DNA of 64,000 bases. Origin: Pseudomonas marvdashtae. Its GTDB lineage: Bacteria > Pseudomonadota > Gammaproteobacteria > Pseudomonadales > Pseudomonadaceae. The translations under genes and the position numbers were made by a program. The DNA is taken from assembly GCF_014268655.2 (NCBI RefSeq), contig NZ_JABWQX020000001.1, positions 1,456,001-1,520,000 of the forward strand, in the 5' to 3' direction. Every line of letters begins with the position of its first letter. Position 1 is the first letter of the stretch. Under the pieces are notes generated by a model, which was given only the letters and a program-made list of their open reading frames with translations, was not told where the DNA came from and did no database searches. Positions 7,384 through 18,800 of the stretch are shown here, one piece after another.

Positions 7384-8748
7384 CTAGCGCTCGCGCATCG
7401 CCTCGGTCCGCGCCTTCAACACCGGTTTGAGCAAGTAATCTAAGACACTTTTCTCCCCGGTGATGATATCCACCGTCGCCACCATCCCTGGAATGATCAG
7501 CAGCGGTTTTGCATCGCCGCCCAAATGATTTTTGTCGGTGCGCACCTGGATCAGGTAGAAGCTGTTGCCCTTGTCGTCGGTGATGGTGTCGGCGCCGATC
7601 AGTTCGAGCTTGGCGCTCAGGCCGCCATAAATCGTGTAGTCGTAGGCGCTGAACTTGACCATGGCTTTCTGGCCTGGATGCAGGAACGCAACGTCCTGGG
7701 GACGGACCTTGGCTTCGATCAGCAGGTTGTCTTCCAGGGGCACGATTTCGATCATGTCGCTGCCCGGCTGGACCACGCCGCCGATGGTGTTGACCTTGAG
7801 CTGCTTGATCACCCCATGCACGGGCGAGACCACGGTGGTACGGGTCACACGGTCATCAATGGCGATGCTCGAGGCGGTGATTTTCGACAGCTCGGTGCGT
7901 TTCTCGTTGAGTTCCTTGGCCGCGTCGGAGCGGAAGGACTGTTCCGATTCGTCGATCTTGCTCTTGATTTCGTTGATCGCCGATTCGGCCCGAGGGATTG
8001 CCAAGGTCGTGGCGTTGAGCGAGCCGCGGATTTCCACCGCGCTGCGCTTGAGCCGCAGGATCTCCACCGGTGAAACCGCCCCGGTGCGCACCAGCGGTGC
8101 CGACATGTTCATCTCTTCTTGCAGCAGGCCCAGGGCCGAGCTGAACTGGCTTTGCTTGGAGCGAAACTCCGCGAGTTCCTGGGTCTTCTGCCGCAGTTGT
8201 TCAGTCAGGGTGCGTTGCTCGCTGGCCAGGCGTCGCTGGCGTTGTTCGTGCAACGAGCGCTCGTCTTCCGCCACTTGCGGCGCCTTGGCGATCACCTCGG
8301 CCGACAGCTTGAAGGGACGGCCTTCTGCCTCGGCCGACAAGCGTTCGACCTGGGCCGTCAGGGCATAGCGGTCGGCCTCGCTCTCGCCCTTGTTCGACAG
8401 GAACCGCGTGTCGTCCAGGCGCAGCAGGGTATCGCCCTTGTTCACCATTTGGCCTTCGCGCGCAAAAATCTCGGTGACGATGCCGCCCTCCAGATTCTGG
8501 ATCACCTGGATCTTGCTCGATGGAATGGCTTTGCCCTCACCAGTGGTGACTTCTTGCAGCACCGCCAGTTTGGCCCAGACCAGCCCGGTCACGATCAGCC
8601 CGGCGGCCAGCCACACGGTAACCCGCGAGCGACGGGGCGAATCCTGCAGCGTGGCGCTGGCGGTTTCCGGCATGAACTCGCTTTCGGCGCTTCTGCTGAA
8701 ACTGCCGAAGTAGCTGCGGGCGGCTGAATCGGGCGTTTGAGCTGGCAT
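7384..8748 (-). CDS. HlyD-family periplasmic adaptor of a type I secretion system (LapC-like)
   Basis: 454 residues. Cytoplasmic N-terminus, one membrane helix (about 40-62, RVTVWLAAGLIVTGLVWAKL), a lipoyl-like segment (IQNLEGGIVTEIFAREGQMV), a long coiled coil (about 120-280, rich in Glu, Gln, Arg) and a second half-lipoyl (VVSPVHGVIKQLKV) before a beta-barrel region ending GMVATVDIITGEKSVLDYLLKPV. This is the standard HlyD layout linking inner-membrane exporter and TolC-like channel. It lies 73 bases after the exporter gene. The first ATG has a poor ribosome site; an internal start near residue 26 is possible. Confidence 0.9.
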   Translation of the reverse strand: MPAQTPDSAARSYFGSFSRSAESEFMPETASATLQDSPRRSRVTVWLAAGLIVTGLVWAKLAVLQEVTTGEGKAIPSSKIQVIQNLEGGIVTEIFAREGQMVNKGDTLLRLDDTRFLSNKGESEADRYALTAQVERLSAEAEGRPFKLSAEVIAKAPQVAEDERSLHEQRQRRLASEQRTLTEQLRQKTQELAEFRSKQSQFSSALGLLQEEMNMSAPLVRTGAVSPVEILRLKRSAVEIRGSLNATTLAIPRAESAINEIKSKIDESEQSFRSDAAKELNEKRTELSKITASSIAIDDRVTRTTVVSPVHGVIKQLKVNTIGGVVQPGSDMIEIVPLEDNLLIEAKVRPQDVAFLHPGQKAMVKFSAYDYTIYGGLSAKLELIGADTITDDKGNSFYLIQVRTDKNHLGGDAKPLLIIPGMVATVDIITGEKSVLDYLLKPVLKARTEAMRER

Positions 8749-8821
8749 GGGACGGTACCCGTTGGTTAGATGAAATAGTGCTCAGTGCTGCTTTTTGTGG
8801 CCACAGGGCAGTTGTAGGCAG

Positions 8822-10981
8822 CTATACCGCCGCGGAGCCTACCCGGCCTTTACGCAGCGCATCGATCACCGCTTCCTTCGGCCCATCCGCCACGATCCGC
8901 CCGTTATCCAGCACCACCAAGCGGTCCACCAGACTCAGCATTGAGGTGCGGTGGGTGACCAACAGCACGGTCTTGCCCTGGACATGGGTGTGAAGCTTCT
9001 GCCGCAAGGTATCTTCGCTGCTGTTGTCCATGGCGCTGGTGGGCTCGTCCAGCAACAGGATCGGCGGATCGAGCAGCAGCGCGCGGGCCAGCAGCACGGC
9101 CTGGCGCTGGCCACCGGAGAGCAACTGCCCGCGCTCGCCCACCGGGCGGTCGAAACCTTGTGGATGCTGGCGGGCCAGTTCGGTAACGCCGGTCAGCTCC
9201 GCCACTTCCAGCATGCGCGCGTCGCTGATATAGCGGGCGCCGAGGGTGAGGTTGTCGCGCAGGCTGCCGGCCAGCAGCGGCAGGTCATGGGCGACATAGC
9301 CGATCTGCTGCCGCAAGTCGGCGACGTCCAGTTGCCGCAAATCCAGCCCATCGAGCAGCAGTTGGCCTTCCTCCGGTGCATAAAAACCCATCACCAGGCG
9401 CGCCAGGGTGCTTTTGCCCGAGCCGCTGCGGCCGATGATCCCGACCCGTTCGCCAGCCTTGAGGCTGAAGCTGATGTCGGCCAGCGCCGGGGTGTCCTGG
9501 CCGTTGTAGTGGAAGGTCACGCCGCTGACGTCCAGGGCGCCCTGCAACTGAGTGCGGTCCAGCGGGCGCTGTTTGGCATCGCGCTCCTGGGGCAACGCCA
9601 TCAGGGCATCGGTGCTGCGCATGGTGAGCTGGGCTTGCTGATAGCGGGTAATCAGCCCGGCGATCTGGCCCAGCGGCGCCAGCACGCGGCTGCCGAGCAT
9701 GTAGGTCGCCACCAGCGCGCCGACGCTGAGGTTGCCGGCGATGATGCTGTAGACGCCGGCGACGATGGTCGCCATGCCCGCCAGTTGCTGCAGAAAGAGG
9801 GTGCCATTGGTTGCCAGCGCCGAAAGGTTGCGCGCATGGCTGTCGAGGCGGGTGAGGGCCCCGTGGGTGCTTTCCCATTGATGCTGGCGCTCGCTTTCGG
9901 CGCTGCAGGCCTTGAGGGTTTCCAGGCCGCCGAGGGTTTCGATCAGCAGAGCCTGGCGCTGGGCGCCGAGGGCCAGGCTTTTCTGCACGGTGTCGCGCAG
10001 GCGGGCCTGGATGATCATGGCGAAGACAATGGTGATTGGAAACGCCACCACTGGAATCACCACCAGCCAGCCGCCGAGCAGGCCGATCACCACCAGCATC
10101 AGCAGGGCGAAGGGCAGGTCGATCAGGCTGGTGAGGGTCACGGCGGTGAGGAACTCGCGCAGGCCCTGGAAGTCATGGATGCTTTGGGCGAATCCGCCGA
10201 TGGTCACGGGCTTGGCTTTCATCGCCATGCCGGTGATGCGTTCGAACAGGGTAGCGGAGAGAATCACGTCGGTTTTCTTGCCGGCGGTGTCCAGCAGATG
10301 GGCGCGCACCACTCGCAGCACCAATTCGAACCCGGTGCCGATCAGCAGCCCCACGGCCAGTACCCATAGCGTCGACGTGGCCTGGTTCGGTACCACGCGG
10401 TCGTAGGTCTGCATGACGAACAGCGGCACCATCAGGCCCAGCAGGTTGATCAGGAAACTTGCCAGGATCGCGTCGCTGTACAACCAGCGCGACAGTTTCA
10501 ATGTGTCGCGAAACCATGCCTCGACCCGCGGCACCAAGGGTGCGCGCAGGTCTTCGAGTTCATGGCGTGGCCGGGCGAACAGCGCCTGGCCACTGTAGTC
10601 GGCGGTCAGTTCCTGGCGACTGACCCATTGCTCGCCGCCATCGGCTTCGCTGGGCAGGATCAGCGCCTGGCCGTCCTCGCCCCAGCGCCGCAGTATCGCG
10701 CAGCGACCACCGGCCAGGATCAGCATGACCGGCAAGTTGAGCGCAGAAATATCGTTCAGGTCGCGACGCAACAGTCGCGCCTGCAAACTGGCCCGGGCCG
10801 CTGCGCGAGGCAGCAGGTCCAGGCTCAAGCGTTGGTGCGCCATAGGCAGCCCGGCGCTGAGGCTGGCGCGACTGACGGTCGCGCCATGGAGTTTGCAGAG
10901 GATCAACAGACCGTCCAGCAAGGGATCATCGAAGTTCAGGCGCGGGTCGGCGCCGGGGATTACCGGTTCCATGCGGGTCAT
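8822..10981 (-). CDS. Type I secretion ABC exporter with C39-like domain (LapB-like)
   Basis: About 719 residues. An N-terminal C39-like region (DGLLILCKLHGATVSRASL) lacks an obvious peptidase triad, as expected for exporters of unprocessed RTX adhesins. A six-helix membrane domain follows (LYSDAILASFLINLLGLMVP onward), then the ATPase: Walker A GRSGSGKST, signature LSGGQRQ, Walker B PILLLDEPT and the switch His in VTHRTS. The ATG at 10981 has GGAG 8 bases upstream and is preferred over the GTG at 10996. It probably drives export of the divergent adhesin. Confidence 0.92.
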   Translation of the reverse strand: MTRMEPVIPGADPRLNFDDPLLDGLLILCKLHGATVSRASLSAGLPMAHQRLSLDLLPRAAARASLQARLLRRDLNDISALNLPVMLILAGGRCAILRRWGEDGQALILPSEADGGEQWVSRQELTADYSGQALFARPRHELEDLRAPLVPRVEAWFRDTLKLSRWLYSDAILASFLINLLGLMVPLFVMQTYDRVVPNQATSTLWVLAVGLLIGTGFELVLRVVRAHLLDTAGKKTDVILSATLFERITGMAMKAKPVTIGGFAQSIHDFQGLREFLTAVTLTSLIDLPFALLMLVVIGLLGGWLVVIPVVAFPITIVFAMIIQARLRDTVQKSLALGAQRQALLIETLGGLETLKACSAESERQHQWESTHGALTRLDSHARNLSALATNGTLFLQQLAGMATIVAGVYSIIAGNLSVGALVATYMLGSRVLAPLGQIAGLITRYQQAQLTMRSTDALMALPQERDAKQRPLDRTQLQGALDVSGVTFHYNGQDTPALADISFSLKAGERVGIIGRSGSGKSTLARLVMGFYAPEEGQLLLDGLDLRQLDVADLRQQIGYVAHDLPLLAGSLRDNLTLGARYISDARMLEVAELTGVTELARQHPQGFDRPVGERGQLLSGGQRQAVLLARALLLDPPILLLDEPTSAMDNSSEDTLRQKLHTHVQGKTVLLVTHRTSMLSLVDRLVVLDNGRIVADGPKEAVIDALRKGRVGSAAV

Positions 10982-11000
10982 GCTGATCACTCCCACTGGA

Positions 11001-12359
11001 TTACTTCAGTTCCGGCAACCGCGCCTGGTTCTTGACCTCGGTTTGGGCGACCGCGTCGGCTGGCAGCACGATCCGTTGTTTTTGCAGCAGCAGGCCCATG
11101 TTCGCCAGCACCCGGTACATCGAGTATTCCTCGGTGTAGCGCACCTCGGTGTAGCGACGGTTGGCGTTGTACAGCTCGTTTTCACTGTCGAGCAGATCGA
11201 GCAGGGTCCGCTGGCCGAGGCCAAACTGGTCTTGGTAGGCGGCGCGCACGCGAGCGGTGGTGTCGGCGTACTCGCGGGCCGTCGGGGTCTGCTTGCGGGC
11301 GTTGAGCATCGCGTTCCAGGCCAGGCGCGTGTCTTCATTGAGCTGGCGCAGGGCGTTGTTGCGAATGTCCATGGCCTGGTTGATCTGATGGGCGTTCGAG
11401 GCCAGCCGCGCCTTGTCGCTGCCGCCGCGGAACAGGTTGTAGTTCATCACCACGCCGAGCCGCCAGTTGTTGTCATGGCCTTCTTCGCCGCCGAGGTTGT
11501 TGTTGGCGCCCACGGCCGCTTCGGCGTCGAAGCGCGGGTAGAACGGCGACTTCGCTACTTCGTACTGGCTCTCGGCGGACTGCACGTCGGCCTGTGCCGA
11601 TTTCAGGTAAGGGTTGTTGTCGACCATGCTTTGCTGGGCTTCGCGCAGGTCGACGGGAAGCTCGCCTTTGGTCGAGGGCGGCGCTTCCAGCTCATCGGGC
11701 ATGCGCCCGACCACGCTGTAGAAATTCGCCTCGGCATCGGCGAGGTCGACTTGGGCGGTGTCGTAATTGTTTTCCGCCAGGGCGCGACGGGCATTGGACT
11801 GGTCGGAGTCGGCGGTGCTGCCCACGCCCCGTTCGGTGCGCAGGCCGATCTGATCGTTGACCCGCAGGTGCGCTTGCAGATTGTTCTTGGCCAGGGTCAC
11901 CAGTTCGCGACGCTTGAGCACTTCCAGATACACCTCGATGGTGCGCAGGGCCAGGTCCTGGGCGGTGCCCTGGGCGTAATAGGCTCGGGAATTGACCACG
12001 CCTTTGGTGCGCTCCACTTCATTGGCGGTGTTGAACCCGTCAAAAATCATCTGCCGCAGGCGCAGCTCCGACTGGGTGTAAGTCAGGATGTTGGTGTGGT
12101 GGTTGCCCAATGCCCGGGTATTGGTGTTATCGCTGTAGCCGCGGCCATAACCGGCGTTCAAATCCAACGATGGGAAAAAGCCCCCCCTGGCGACCTTGAC
12201 GTCTTCATTGGCCGACAAACGGCTGTCCACCCGTTGCGCCAGTTCGGGGTGGGTTGCAATGGTGCTCTGGATCGCTTCGGTCACCGACATGGCCTGCACC
12301 TGAGAAGAGCAGGCGATGGCCAGTAAAACCGCGCTGTAGAGGGGGGTAAGAACGCGCAT
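11001..12359 (-). CDS. TolC-family outer-membrane channel (LapE/AggA-like)
   Basis: About 452 residues. Signal peptide (LYSAVLLAIACSSQVQA), then two TolC-type helical repeats: SVTEAIQSTIATHPELAQ..., TQSELRLRQMIFDGFNT and, in the second half, NWRLGVVMNYNLFRGGSD and GQRTLLDLLDSENELYNANR. These match the type I secretion outer-membrane proteins of LapE/AggA type. An ATG three codons upstream (12368) directly abuts AGGAG, so the ATG at 12359, 9 bases away, is the better start. First gene of a three-gene exporter cluster on the minus strand, divergent from the adhesin. Confidence 0.92.
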   Translation of the reverse strand: MRVLTPLYSAVLLAIACSSQVQAMSVTEAIQSTIATHPELAQRVDSRLSANEDVKVARGGFFPSLDLNAGYGRGYSDNTNTRALGNHHTNILTYTQSELRLRQMIFDGFNTANEVERTKGVVNSRAYYAQGTAQDLALRTIEVYLEVLKRRELVTLAKNNLQAHLRVNDQIGLRTERGVGSTADSDQSNARRALAENNYDTAQVDLADAEANFYSVVGRMPDELEAPPSTKGELPVDLREAQQSMVDNNPYLKSAQADVQSAESQYEVAKSPFYPRFDAEAAVGANNNLGGEEGHDNNWRLGVVMNYNLFRGGSDKARLASNAHQINQAMDIRNNALRQLNEDTRLAWNAMLNARKQTPTAREYADTTARVRAAYQDQFGLGQRTLLDLLDSENELYNANRRYTEVRYTEEYSMYRVLANMGLLLQKQRIVLPADAVAQTEVKNQARLPELK

Positions 12360-12810
12360 GGGGAGCATCTCCTGAGGTCTGTTGTGCTTCGTTGTCGCCA
12401 GAATATTGACGTTTAAAAGATCAAAACCGTTTCAACCTTGTAACAACACAGCTAAGAACATCCTGAGGAAAACCTAAGAAGGATTTCTCATAAGGCTTAT
12501 GCCGAAAAAAACTTATGTGCTCTGAGAAATCCAGCACATTGTTCAAATCGAAAGCCGCGGAAGATAAGGGTTCCGACGACTTTTAGGCGTCAATAAAAAG
12601 TTCCATACAAATTTTGAAACGTAGTGAAGACGTGCAAAAAGGTTGAGCGGAGAGGTGGTTTTAAGCGACGGTTTTTTGTCATTGTGGCGAAAGGCTAGCG
12701 CTTTGGACGTTCGCGAAAGCTGGCAGATTTTCCAGATTCTGACGGTAACCTGAGCACGCATTCTTCACCCAGACAGGTGCTGACTGCGGTCGGCAGCGGA
12801 GGGAATGCAC
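12360..12810. promoter_or_regulatory. Divergent control region between exporter and adhesin genes
   Basis: 451 bases, clearly more AT-rich than the flanking genes, with no credible gene. Features seen: a perfect 10-bp inverted repeat GGATTTCTCA / TGAGAAATCC at 12481-12490 and 12523-12532, enclosing the small palindrome ATAAGGCTTAT (12490-12500); and GTCAATAAAAAGTT at 12589-12602, which matches 10 of 14 positions of the FleQ-box GTCAATAAATTGAC. FleQ with cyclic di-GMP controls lapA in other Pseudomonas, so FleQ control is plausible but unproven. Confidence 0.45.
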
Positions 12811-15800
12811 ATGGCAGCGCTCATCGGTACCGTCAGCAAGGTGGTAGGGCAGGTTTTCGCGGAGGCTGCCGGCGGGCTGCGGCGGCCCCTGGTCGAAGGC
12901 GATCGGCTGTATGCCGGCGAGCATCTGATCACCGGGGCCGAAGGCGCAGTGGCCGTGCATTTGCAGAACGGCCAGGAATTGACCCTGGGCCGCGAGAGCA
13001 ACCTGAGCCTGACCCCGCAATTGCTCGCCAACCAGGCGCCTCATGTCGACACGCCTGACAGCGCGGCGCCGACCGATGCGCAATTGACCGATGTGCAACA
13101 ACTGCAGCAAGCCATCGCCGCCGGTGCCGACCCGACCCAGACGGGCGAGGCCACGGCAGCGGGCGCCGAGGGCGGCAACCCGGGCGGGGTGGGCGGCGGG
13201 CACAGCTTTGTATTGCTGGAAGAAGTCGCCGGGGAGGTTGATCCGCTCATCGGCTTTCCAACCGCCGGGTTCAATGGGATACCGGAGTTCCCGCAGTTGG
13301 AGTTGGCCGCTGACCCGGATGGCGACGGCGATGACGCTGCCGTGCCACCGGTAACGCCCGAGACGCCGGATAATCCCGTCACCCTCGACGGCCTGACCGT
13401 GGACGGCGGCGAACTGACCGCCCACGAGGCCAGCCTCGCCGACGGCACGGCGAGCAACCCAGGCGCCTTGGTGCAAAGCGGTACGTTCACCCTTTCGGCC
13501 CCCGACGGCCTGAGCAGCCTGAGCATTGGCGGCATCAGCGTGATTGCCGGTGGCGTGCCCACGGGTTTCCCGCAATCCATCACCTCGGCGCTGGGCAATA
13601 CGCTGACCATCACCGGCTACAACCCGTCCACTGGCGTGGTCAGCTACAGCTACACCCTGACCGACAATGAAACCCATCCGACGGGCGACGGTGCCAACAG
13701 CATCAGCGAGCAATTTCCCGTGGTGGCGGTCGATACCGACGGTGATACGGCCACCGGCACCCTGGACGTCAACATCACCGACGACGTGCCCCAGGCAATC
13801 GATGACAGCCACGCCAGCACCGCATCGGAAACACTCGTCAGCCTCACCGGCAACGTCTTGCCCAATGATCATCAGGGCGCTGATCGCATTCCCACCGGCT
13901 CCGACAGCGGCCCGATCATCGGCGGCACCTTCACCGGCACCTACGGGACGTTGGTCCTCAACCCCAACGGCACGTATACCTACACGCTGAACACCAGCGA
14001 CCCGCAATTCGTCGCGTTGCACGGTGGCGGCAACGGCACGGAAACCTTCACCTACACCCTGACCGACGCCGACGGTGACACCAGCACCGCGAACCTGGTG
14101 CTGCAAGTCCATAACAACGACGACCCGGTGATCATCACCGGTCTCGACACCGAAGGCGGCGAGCTGTCGTTGCAAGAGAAAAACCTCGACGACGGCAGCA
14201 GCCCCGACGCTTCGGCGCTGACCCAAAGCGGCACCTTCACCGTGACCGCGTTGGACGGCGTGCAAACCCTGAGCGTCGGCGGTATCAGCGTGGTCAGCGG
14301 TGGCGTCGCCGCCGGCTTCCCACAATCGATCACCACCGCGTTGGGCAACACGCTGACCATCACCGGCTTCAACGCGATCACTGGCGTGGTCAGCTACAGC
14401 TACACCTTGCTCGACAACGAAGCGCATCCCAATGCGAATGGCGCCAACAGCCTGGGCGAGCAATTTGCCGTGGTGGTCACCGATGACAACGGCACCACCG
14501 CGAACGGCAACCTGGACGTGAACATCGTCGACGATCTGCCCAAGGCCGTGGATGACAGCAACGCCGGTACCGCCTCGGAAAGCAACCTGACCCTGACCGG
14601 CAGCGTGCTGACCAACGACACCGAAGGCGCCGATCACGTGGCGTCCGGCCCGATTACTCCCGGCACCTTCACCGGTACTTACGGGACCTTGGTCCTCAAC
14701 GCCGACGGTTCCTACACCTACACGCTCAACGCCGCCGACTCTGACTTCAAAGGCCTCAACGGTGGCGGCAACGGCACGGAAACCTTCACCTACACCCTGA
14801 CCGACGCCGACGGTGACACCAGCACCGCCAACCTGGTACTTGAAGTCCATAACAACGACGACCCAGTGATCATCACCGGTCTCGACACCGAAGGCGGCGA
14901 GCTGTCGTTGGAAGAGAAAAACCTCGACGACGGCAGCAGCCCCGACGCTTCGGCGCTGACTCAAAGCGGCACCTTCACCGTGACCGCATTGGACGGCGTG
15001 CAAACCCTGAGCGTCGGCGGTATCAGCGTGGTCAGCGGTGGCGTCGCCGCCGGCTTCCCACAATCGATCACCACCGCGTTGGGCAACACGCTGACCATCA
15101 CCGGCTTCAACGCGATCACTGGCGTGGTCAGCTACAGCTACACCTTGCTCGACAACGAAGCGCATCCCAATGCGAATGGCGCCAACAGCCTGGGCGAGCA
15201 ATTTGCCGTGGTGGCCACCGATGACAACGGCACCACCGCGAACGGCAACCTGGACGTGAACATCGTCGACGATCTGCCCAAGGCCGTGGATGACAGCAAC
15301 GCCGGTACCGCCTCGGAAAGCAACCTGACCCTGACCGGCAGCGTGCTGACCAACGATACCGAAGGCGCCGATCACGTGGCGTCCGGCCCGATTACTCCCG
15401 GCACCTTCACCGGTACTTACGGGACCTTGGTCCTCAACGCCGACGGTTCCTACACCTACACGCTCAACGCCGCCGACTCGGATTTCAAAGGGCTGCACGG
15501 TGGCGGCAGCGGCACGGAAACCTTCACCTACACCCTGACCGACGCCGACGGTGACACCAGCACCGCGAACCTGGTGCTGCAAGTCCATAACAACGACGAC
15601 CCAGTGATCATCACCGGTCTCGACACCGAAGGCGGCGAGCTGTCGTTGCAAGAGAAAAACCTCGACGACGGCAGCAGCCCCGACGCTTCGGCGCTGACCC
15701 AAAGCGGCACCTTCACCGTGACCGCGTTGGACGGCGTGCAAACCCTGAGCGTCGGCGGTATCAGCGTGGTCAGCGGTGGCGTCGCCGCCGGCTTCCCACA

Positions 15801-18800
15801 ATCGATCACCACCGCGTTGGGCAACACGCTGACCATCACCGGCTTCAACGCGATCACTGGCGTGGTCAGCTACAGCTACACCTTGCTCGACAACGAAGCG
15901 CATCCCAATGCGAATGGCGCCAACAGCCTGGGCGAGCAATTTGCCGTGGTGGTCACCGATGACAACGGCACCACCGCGAACGGCAACCTGGACGTGAACA
16001 TCATCGACGACTTGCCCCAGGCCCACGCCGATTCAGCCTCGGTTGAGGAGGGCGGGACGGTCAGCGGCAATGTGCTGAACAACGATGAGGGCGGTGCCGA
16101 TGGTCCCGCGGCGAGCGGTGCGGTCATCGGCGTACGGGCGGGCGGCGATACGTCGACCTCGGCCGTCGGCGGCCTCAATACCCAGATCAACGGCGCCTAC
16201 GGCTACCTGACCCTGGATGCCAACGGCAACGCCGTTTACCACAGCAACCCGAGCGTCGTCAGCGCACCGGGCGCCACCGATGTGTTCACCTACACCGTGC
16301 GCGACGCCGATGGCGATGAAAGCACTACGACCATCACCGTCGACGTGCACAACAGCTGCCTCGTCGCTGCGCCGGATCATGAGATCAGCGTCCATGAACG
16401 TGCGCTCGACCTCAACCAGGATGGCCAGGACCTGGCCCCCGGCACCGTAACCGGCAGCACGCCGAACGCCAGCAGTGAAACCGCCAGCGGCAGCCTCGTG
16501 GATGCGGTGACCGGTGCGGTCGGCGCCGTCACGTTCGCGCTGATCGGCAATGCCTCCGGCGCCCATGGTCAATTGTTGCTCAACCCGGACGGTTCCTACA
16601 CCTATACCCTGACCTCGCCCGCAACAACAGCGCCCGCCGCCAACGATGGGCCGAACGTGCTGAGCGAAAGCTTTACCTACCAGGCCACTGATTCACTCGG
16701 CAACACCGTCACCAGCACCATCGTCATCAATATCGTCGACGATGTGCCCAAGGCTCATTGCGATACCGCTGCGGTGGTGGAAGGCGGGACGGTCAGCGGT
16801 AATGTACTGGACAACGACGTGCTGGGCGCGGACGGCGGCGCGGTGCTTGGCGTACGTGCCGGCAACGATACTTCAACGCCCGTCACTGGCGGCCTCGACG
16901 CGCAGATCAACGGCACCTACGGCTACCTGACGCTGGACGCCAACGGCAACGCGGTTTATCACAGCAACCCGGACTCGGTCGGCGCACCGGGCGCCACCGA
17001 TGTGTTTACCTACACCGTGCGTGATGGCGACGGTGACGAAAGCACCACGACCATCACTATCGACGTGCACAACAGTTGCCTGGTCGCCGAAACCGACCAC
17101 GACGTCACCGTCTATGAAAAAGCCCTGGATCTGAAACAGGACGGCCAGGACCTCGCGCCTGGCACCGCCACGGGCAGCGAGCCGGGTGCCACCGGCGAAA
17201 CCGCCACCGGCACCTTGGTCGGTTCGGTCACCGGTGCGACCGGCGCCGTAACGTTTACCCTGGTGGGAGACGCCACCGGCGCCCACGGCCAATTGCTGCT
17301 CAATCCCAACGGCTCCTACACCTACACGTTGACTTCACCAGCGGCGACCTCGCCCCATGCCAACGACGGCCCGAATGCGCTGACCGAAAGCTTCACCTAT
17401 CAGGCCACCGATTCCCTGGGCAACAGCACTACCGGCAACCTGGTGGTGAGCATCGTCGATGACGTGCCCAAGGCGGTCGCGTCTGAGCGTTCGGTCACGG
17501 CGACGGAGATCGATTCGAACCTGCTGATCGTGCTTGATGTGTCCGGCAGCATGAAAGATCCCTCAGGCGTGTCGGGGCTCTCTCGAATGGACCTGGCCAA
17601 ACAGGCAATCAACGCTTTGCTCGATAAGTACGATGACATGGGCGATGTGAAAGTCCAGCTCGTGACCTTCAGCGGCAGCGCCACCGACCAGAGCACCGTG
17701 TGGGTCGACGTAGCAACTGCCAAGACGTTGATCTCGACGCTGAATGCGCACGGTGACACCAATTACGATGCGGCCGTGGCGGTGGCTCAGACTGCGTTCG
17801 CAACCTCCGGCAAACTGCCCGACGCACAGAACGTTGGCTATTTCTTCTCGGATGGCAAGCCGACCTTGGGCGAGATCGGCTCGGCGGACGAAGCCGCTTG
17901 GAAGGCCTTCCTCGACGCCAACAGCATCAAGAACTACGCCATCGGCCTGGGCAGCGGCGTCAGGGATGTCCACCTCGATCCGCTGGCCCATGACGGCAGC
18001 ACTCACACCGATACCGACGCCGTGCTGGTCACCGACCTGAACCAACTCAACTCGGTGCTTTCCGGCACGGTGCAAGGCGTGCCGGTCACCGGCAACCTGT
18101 TGGGCGAAGGCGGCTCGTTCGGTGCCGACGGCGGGTTTGTCAAAAGCCTGGTGGTGGACGGCACGACGTACAGCTACAACCCGGACGCCAACGGTGGCCA
18201 CGGTGCACTGACTGCCAGCGGCGGGCTCAACCACGGCTCCTTCAATACAGCCACCAACACGTTGAGCATCGCCACCGACCACGACGGCACCCTGGTGGTG
18301 AACCTTGACACTGGCGGGTTCAGCTACACCTCGCAGACCACCACCGGCACTCTGATCACCGAGCACATCGGCTACACCATCAGCGACAACGACGGCGACC
18401 TGGCCAGTTCCAACCTGATGATCAAAGTCGTGCCCAACAGCCCTCCCGTGGCCGTTGAGGACAATGTCATCACCAACGTGCTGTCGGGCAATATCGTCAT
18501 CCCCAGCGAACTCTTGCTGGGGAACGACAGCGATGCCAACGGCGATCCGCTTACCGCTTCACCCACGGGCTTCAATACGGGCTGGATCGCCAAGGGCGCG
18601 GATTTCACCGGCACCAGCGGCACTGCCAGTTTCACCGGCAACAATGCCCAGGTGATCAACCTCAACCGCAGTGCCTTCGTCGCCAACGCTGCGAGCATGA
18701 CGGCGGTGCTGGTGGTCAGCGGCGCGCTGGGGTCGGTGTCGAACAACAACGCCAACGATGAAGACCGGCTCAACATCACGCTCAAGCAGGGCGAAACCCT

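Noticed and set aside
12679..16026. 1115-codon open frame on the minus strand opposite the adhesin
   Set aside because: It arises from codon bias and the repeated sequence of the plus-strand gene. It repeats with the same period, has no ribosome site and resembles no protein family.
13378..17469. Possible CRISPR-like or non-coding tandem repeats
   Set aside because: The repeats are long, multiples of three and in frame within one adhesin gene.
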